From: Polyangia bacterium
GTDB taxonomy: Bacteria > Myxococcota_A > Polyangia > Nannocystales > Nannocystaceae
Reading direction: 5' to 3'
Assembly: GCA_030430565.1 (NCBI GenBank)
Contig: JAUIKS010000001.1
Coordinates: 496,001 to 560,000 of the forward strand
Length of the DNA stretch: 64,000 nt
Shown here: in pieces, positions 62,401 through 64,000 of the stretch
How positions within the stretch are numbered: the stretch's first letter is position 1
Layout of the letters: each line of letters begins with the position of its first letter
Translations under genes and position numbers: made by a program
Notes under the pieces: generated by a model
Told to the model about the DNA's origin: nothing
Databases searched by the model: none
What the model saw: the letters and a program-made list of their open reading frames with translations, nothing else

Positions 62401-63221
62401 AGAGCGGCCTCGACATCCCGCGCGCGAACACGATGTTCATCCACCGCGCCGACATGTTCGGGATGGCGCAGCTCTACCAGCTGCGCGGTCGCGTCGGGCG
62501 CTCGCGCCTGCGCGCCTACTGCTACCTGATGGTCAACGCGCTCGAGCGCCTCAGCGCGGAGGCGCGTCGTCGCCTCGAGGGCATCCAGCGGCACGCCGAG
62601 CTCGGCTCGGGCTTTAACATCGCCAGCCAGGACCTCGAGATCCGCGGCGCGGGCGAGATCCTCGGCGGGCGGCAGAGCGGGCAGATCCAGTCGATCGGCT
62701 TCGAGGCCTACGCGCGGATCCTCGGCGAGGCCGTGGCCGAGCTGCGCGGCGACCCGATCCTCTCCGAGCACGACCCCGAGATGGCCTTCGACGTCGCCGC
62801 CTACCTGCCCGAGCGCTACGTCAGGGACGTCGGCCTGCGGCTCGACTTCTACCGCCGGCTCTCGGGCGCGCGCGATGTCGACGAGGTGCGCGACGTGATG
62901 GCCGAGCTGATCGATCGCTTCGGCGAGCCGCCGATCGAGGCCGAGCACCTCTCGCTCCTGATGATCTGCAAGACCTACGGGCGGCGCCTGCGGGCGCTCG
63001 CGCTCGAGCTCAAGGGGACGCGCTTCTCGATCCGGCTCGGGCCCGACACGCCGCTGACGCCGCGCGCGGCCACCGAGATCGTGCGCGACAGCGGCGGCGA
63101 CTTCCGGCTGCTCGGGGGCGAGCGGCTCGCGACGCAGGTGCCGGCGCCCACCGGCGAGGACCGCTCTCGGCAGCTGCGCGCGTGCCAGCGCGCGCTCGCG
63201 GATCTGGTCACGTACCTGTGA
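59493..63221 (+). CDS. mfd: transcription-repair coupling factor
   Basis: Releases RNA polymerase stalled at DNA damage and recruits UvrA, a 1,242-residue DNA translocase. Order: UvrB-like N-terminal damage-recognition part, the RNA-polymerase-interaction (CarD-like/RID) domain at about 575-650 ([18 protein letters not shown]), then superfamily-2 motor domains with Walker [10 protein letters not shown] (about 726), motif [10 protein letters not shown] (about 828), [11 protein letters not shown] and a second half with [14 protein letters not shown] and QLRGRVGRS, and the C-terminal TRCF domain. ATG 59493 is preferred over an earlier GTG (59430) that would add 21 residues of Arg/Gly-rich leader. 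Chromosomal housekeeping gene. Confidence 0.97.
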   Translation: MVSASPLQSIERVLADLRASRRLRVLGAEGGFLGLLLARAALDERAEGPVFVVARDDAAARSIAADVAFFTGAFGQAGGGGLDLQTGALLLIPEIDASPFGDVSADPRSVALRLASLYRAGRARAEGGPRIIFTSLRSLTRRVIPRAAFLELCAEWTRGGELERDEAAALLERAGYQRVEMVEDPGTYAVRGGVLDVWGGLARFPTRIELFGDEIERMRQFDPDSQRSLGEVGEFVVHPARETVQTSQEPLRTRVLKLADQIAVPSSKSRQVLENLAQGVGFFGAEALTPVYHDGLEPLWSYLPEQTRWFVESPELLCAAAEQRLTALREQHDKKLAARELVASLESFYVTTEQLAERLAACPVVGSGIDVYDPDSSADGRPHLRVRVDRNKILQSRLLAARAERGGELLRPLVDWIEALNPGSAPASATSSEVGDGSSVKLAAFLQQAEGASAALGSATASAEATGAGPWSVVLVAPNMTHAERLASMLRHYGLSIARPRLADTPLEPFFAASDEASRSAKASVRIIAGTLSEGFSDDHARVLLVSEDEIYGPRTRKAKPARRRQVGLASLSQLAVGDHVVHLTHGVGRYIGLTKMTLRGVPGDYVQLEYAGRDKLYLPVYRIHEIERFVSADARPPKLDKMGGTTFLVKAKKVRKAVRQMAEELLQIYAEREARQGHAFPEPDDLFAQFEATFPFEETDDQLAAIEDVMKDMGKPKPMDRLICGDVGFGKTEVALRAAFRAAAAGKQVAVLAPTTILVQQHFLTFTERMERFPVRVACLNRFVSAAERKRVIEGLRAGAIDIVVGTHRLLSRDVRFKDLGLLIIDEEQRFGVKQKERFKKFKAQIDVLTLTATPIPRTLHMSLLGLREISMIMTPPVDRLAVRTHITRSGDAVLEEGVSRELARGGQVFYVVPRVMGIEEHAVRLRKLIPSARVLVAHGKMPGELLEKTMLDFVEHRADILVSTNIIESGLDIPRANTMFIHRADMFGMAQLYQLRGRVGRSRLRAYCYLMVNALERLSAEARRRLEGIQRHAELGSGFNIASQDLEIRGAGEILGGRQSGQIQSIGFEAYARILGEAVAELRGDPILSEHDPEMAFDVAAYLPERYVRDVGLRLDFYRRLSGARDVDEVRDVMAELIDRFGEPPIEAEHLSLLMICKTYGRRLRALALELKGTRFSIRLGPDTPLTPRAATEIVRDSGGDFRLLGGERLATQVPAPTGEDRSRQLRACQRALADLVTYL

Positions 63222-63227
63222 GCGCGC

Positions 63228-64000
63228 TCAGAAGTCGGTGAGCAGCTCCGTCGACAGCGCGCTGTCGCGAATCACCGCCCGCCCCGCCTCGCCGAACCCG
63301 TAGAACCCGGTGAGCTCCTCCAGGCCGCCGAGGGATCGAGAGGTCGACAGCGCGCGCAGACTCGAGAGCTCGAGCGCCTCGTTGCCGGCGAGGTTCAAGC
63401 GCCGCAAGCCCGTCAAGCGCGCTCGCGCGAGGTGCTCCATACCCCGCGTGCCGAGCTTGTTACCCCCGAGGCTCAAGGTTCGGAGCTTCGACACGTCCTC
63501 CAAGGCGAGGGCCTCGAGCGCGCGGTCGTCGAGCTCGCACTCCGTCGCCTCGAGGACCTCGAGGCCGGGCAGCGCGCGCACAAACTCGGCCAGGATAGAC
63601 GGCTCGAGCGCGCATCGGTCGAGCGTCACCGTGGTGATACGCGCGGCCGCCGGTGCACCATAGACCGCCTCCAACGCGTCCGCCCCGAGCGCCTCCTCGG
63701 CGCAGAGCGTGTGCAAGCCGGGCATCGCCGCGAACAACGCAGAGGCGGGAGAGGGCAGCTCGGACATGTCGAGACAGCGAATCAACCGCAACGCGCTCGG
63801 CGCGGGGCGCTCGGGAAACCCCGGCCACAGCCGCGCTACCATCGAGTCGTTGAAGGTGAATTTGCCATCCCAATAAACATCGCCGTGAGCCCAGCCCGGG
63901 ATGCTCTCGGCCATGAACGCTTGGAGGGCGTCGACCTGCGCGGACATCCGCGCGATCCGATCTTCCGAGGCATCCCGGAGGGCGAGGAGTAGGTCGGGGA
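63228..64000 (-). CDS. leucine-rich-repeat protein, 5' end outside the window
   Basis: At least 239 residues from ATG 63947, but the frame stays open to the window's end (PDLLLALRDASEDRIARMSA), and this stretch resembles the LLxALRDxPED opening of the TIGR02996 repeat-companion family. The true start is therefore probably further right. Leucine-rich repeats are seen in the C-terminal half (ITTVTLDRCAL, LEVLEATECEL, LRTLSLGGNKLG, LRRLNLAGNEAL). A protein-interaction role is likely; partners unknown. It converges on mfd, ending six bases past mfd's stop. Confidence 0.8.
   Translation of the reverse strand, partial: PDLLLALRDASEDRIARMSAQVDALQAFMAESIPGWAHGDVYWDGKFTFNDSMVARLWPGFPERPAPSALRLIRCLDMSELPSPASALFAAMPGLHTLCAEEALGADALEAVYGAPAAARITTVTLDRCALEPSILAEFVRALPGLEVLEATECELDDRALEALALEDVSKLRTLSLGGNKLGTRGMEHLARARLTGLRRLNLAGNEALELSSLRALSTSRSLGGLEELTGFYGFGEAGRAVIRDSALSTELLTDF

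Noticed and set aside
61101..62948. 615-codon minus-strand frame opposite mfd
   Set aside because: mfd motifs are complete on the plus strand; the antisense frame has no domain.

Overview
The window is very GC-rich DNA with short intergenic gaps and reads as a chromosomal segment of a myxobacterium, most likely of the Nannocystaceae type (inference; no rRNA is present to confirm it). The signs are a MYXO-CTERM sorting signal, a tandem cysteine-rich-repeat lipoprotein, a choice-of-anchor-L-type lipoprotein, an ADYC-like protein, a Ser/Thr kinase with an extracytoplasmic tail, a hybrid histidine kinase, and about fifteen predicted lipoproteins, many with low-complexity linkers behind the lipobox. 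I found no tRNA, rRNA, CRISPR array, transposase, phage gene or plasmid function.

Layout. 1-4.5 kb: a small lipoprotein, MsrA, a short-chain dehydrogenase, and two lipoproteins, the second with Cys-rich repeats. 4.5-6.9 kb: a TerB-like protein, then a TetR regulator overlapping a Rieske oxygenase by ATGA, with a perfect 14-bp inverted repeat abutting the regulator's start. 6.9-13.4 kb: an NGLMM-repeat/ADYC-like lipoprotein, an uncharacterised conserved protein and a hybrid sensor kinase with one degenerate receiver domain. 14-17 kb: a large multi-S1-domain RNA-binding protein. 17.3-20.1 kb: an endonuclease/exonuclease/phosphatase (sphingomyelinase-like) lipoprotein and an acid-ceramidase-like amidase in tandem, followed by a startless remnant of a class III adenylate cyclase. 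20.2-26.1 kb: a MopE-type beta-helix lipoprotein, a PAS-STAS regulator, a membrane protein and a two-CxxCH lipoprotein. 26.1-35.9 kb: a PhoX-like lipoprotein with a collagen-like linker, an M16 peptidase, a (Gly-Asp)35 lipoprotein, a membrane protein and a VOC-bicupin fusion. 36-44.1 kb: a VWA lipoprotein, an SLC13 transporter, a CocE-type hydrolase, a BamA-like outer membrane protein and a conserved protein of unknown function. 44.3-52 kb: PIN-PhoH ATPase, a MYXO-CTERM protein, a Cys-rich lipoprotein, and a Ser/Thr kinase translationally coupled to a membrane protein. 52-64 kb: an uncharacterised protein, a small methyltransferase-like protein, a same-strand group (zinc-metallopeptidase-like lipoprotein, coiled-coil membrane protein, FG-GAP/ASPIC lipoprotein), mfd, and a leucine-rich-repeat gene running off the right edge.

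How the genes work together. Most encode envelope or signalling proteins rather than one pathway. The units most likely to act together are TetR-Rieske, the sphingomyelinase-like/ceramidase-like pair, the kinase/membrane-protein pair, and the 59.3-53.6 kb group. Several intergenic regions share an ACATGT-centred palindromic element, in two places the same 20-bp inverted-repeat architecture, which may be a common regulatory site. No single block can be claimed as a new defence or biosynthetic system from sequence alone; the best leads are the sphingolipid pair with the adjacent cyclase remnant and the shared palindrome.
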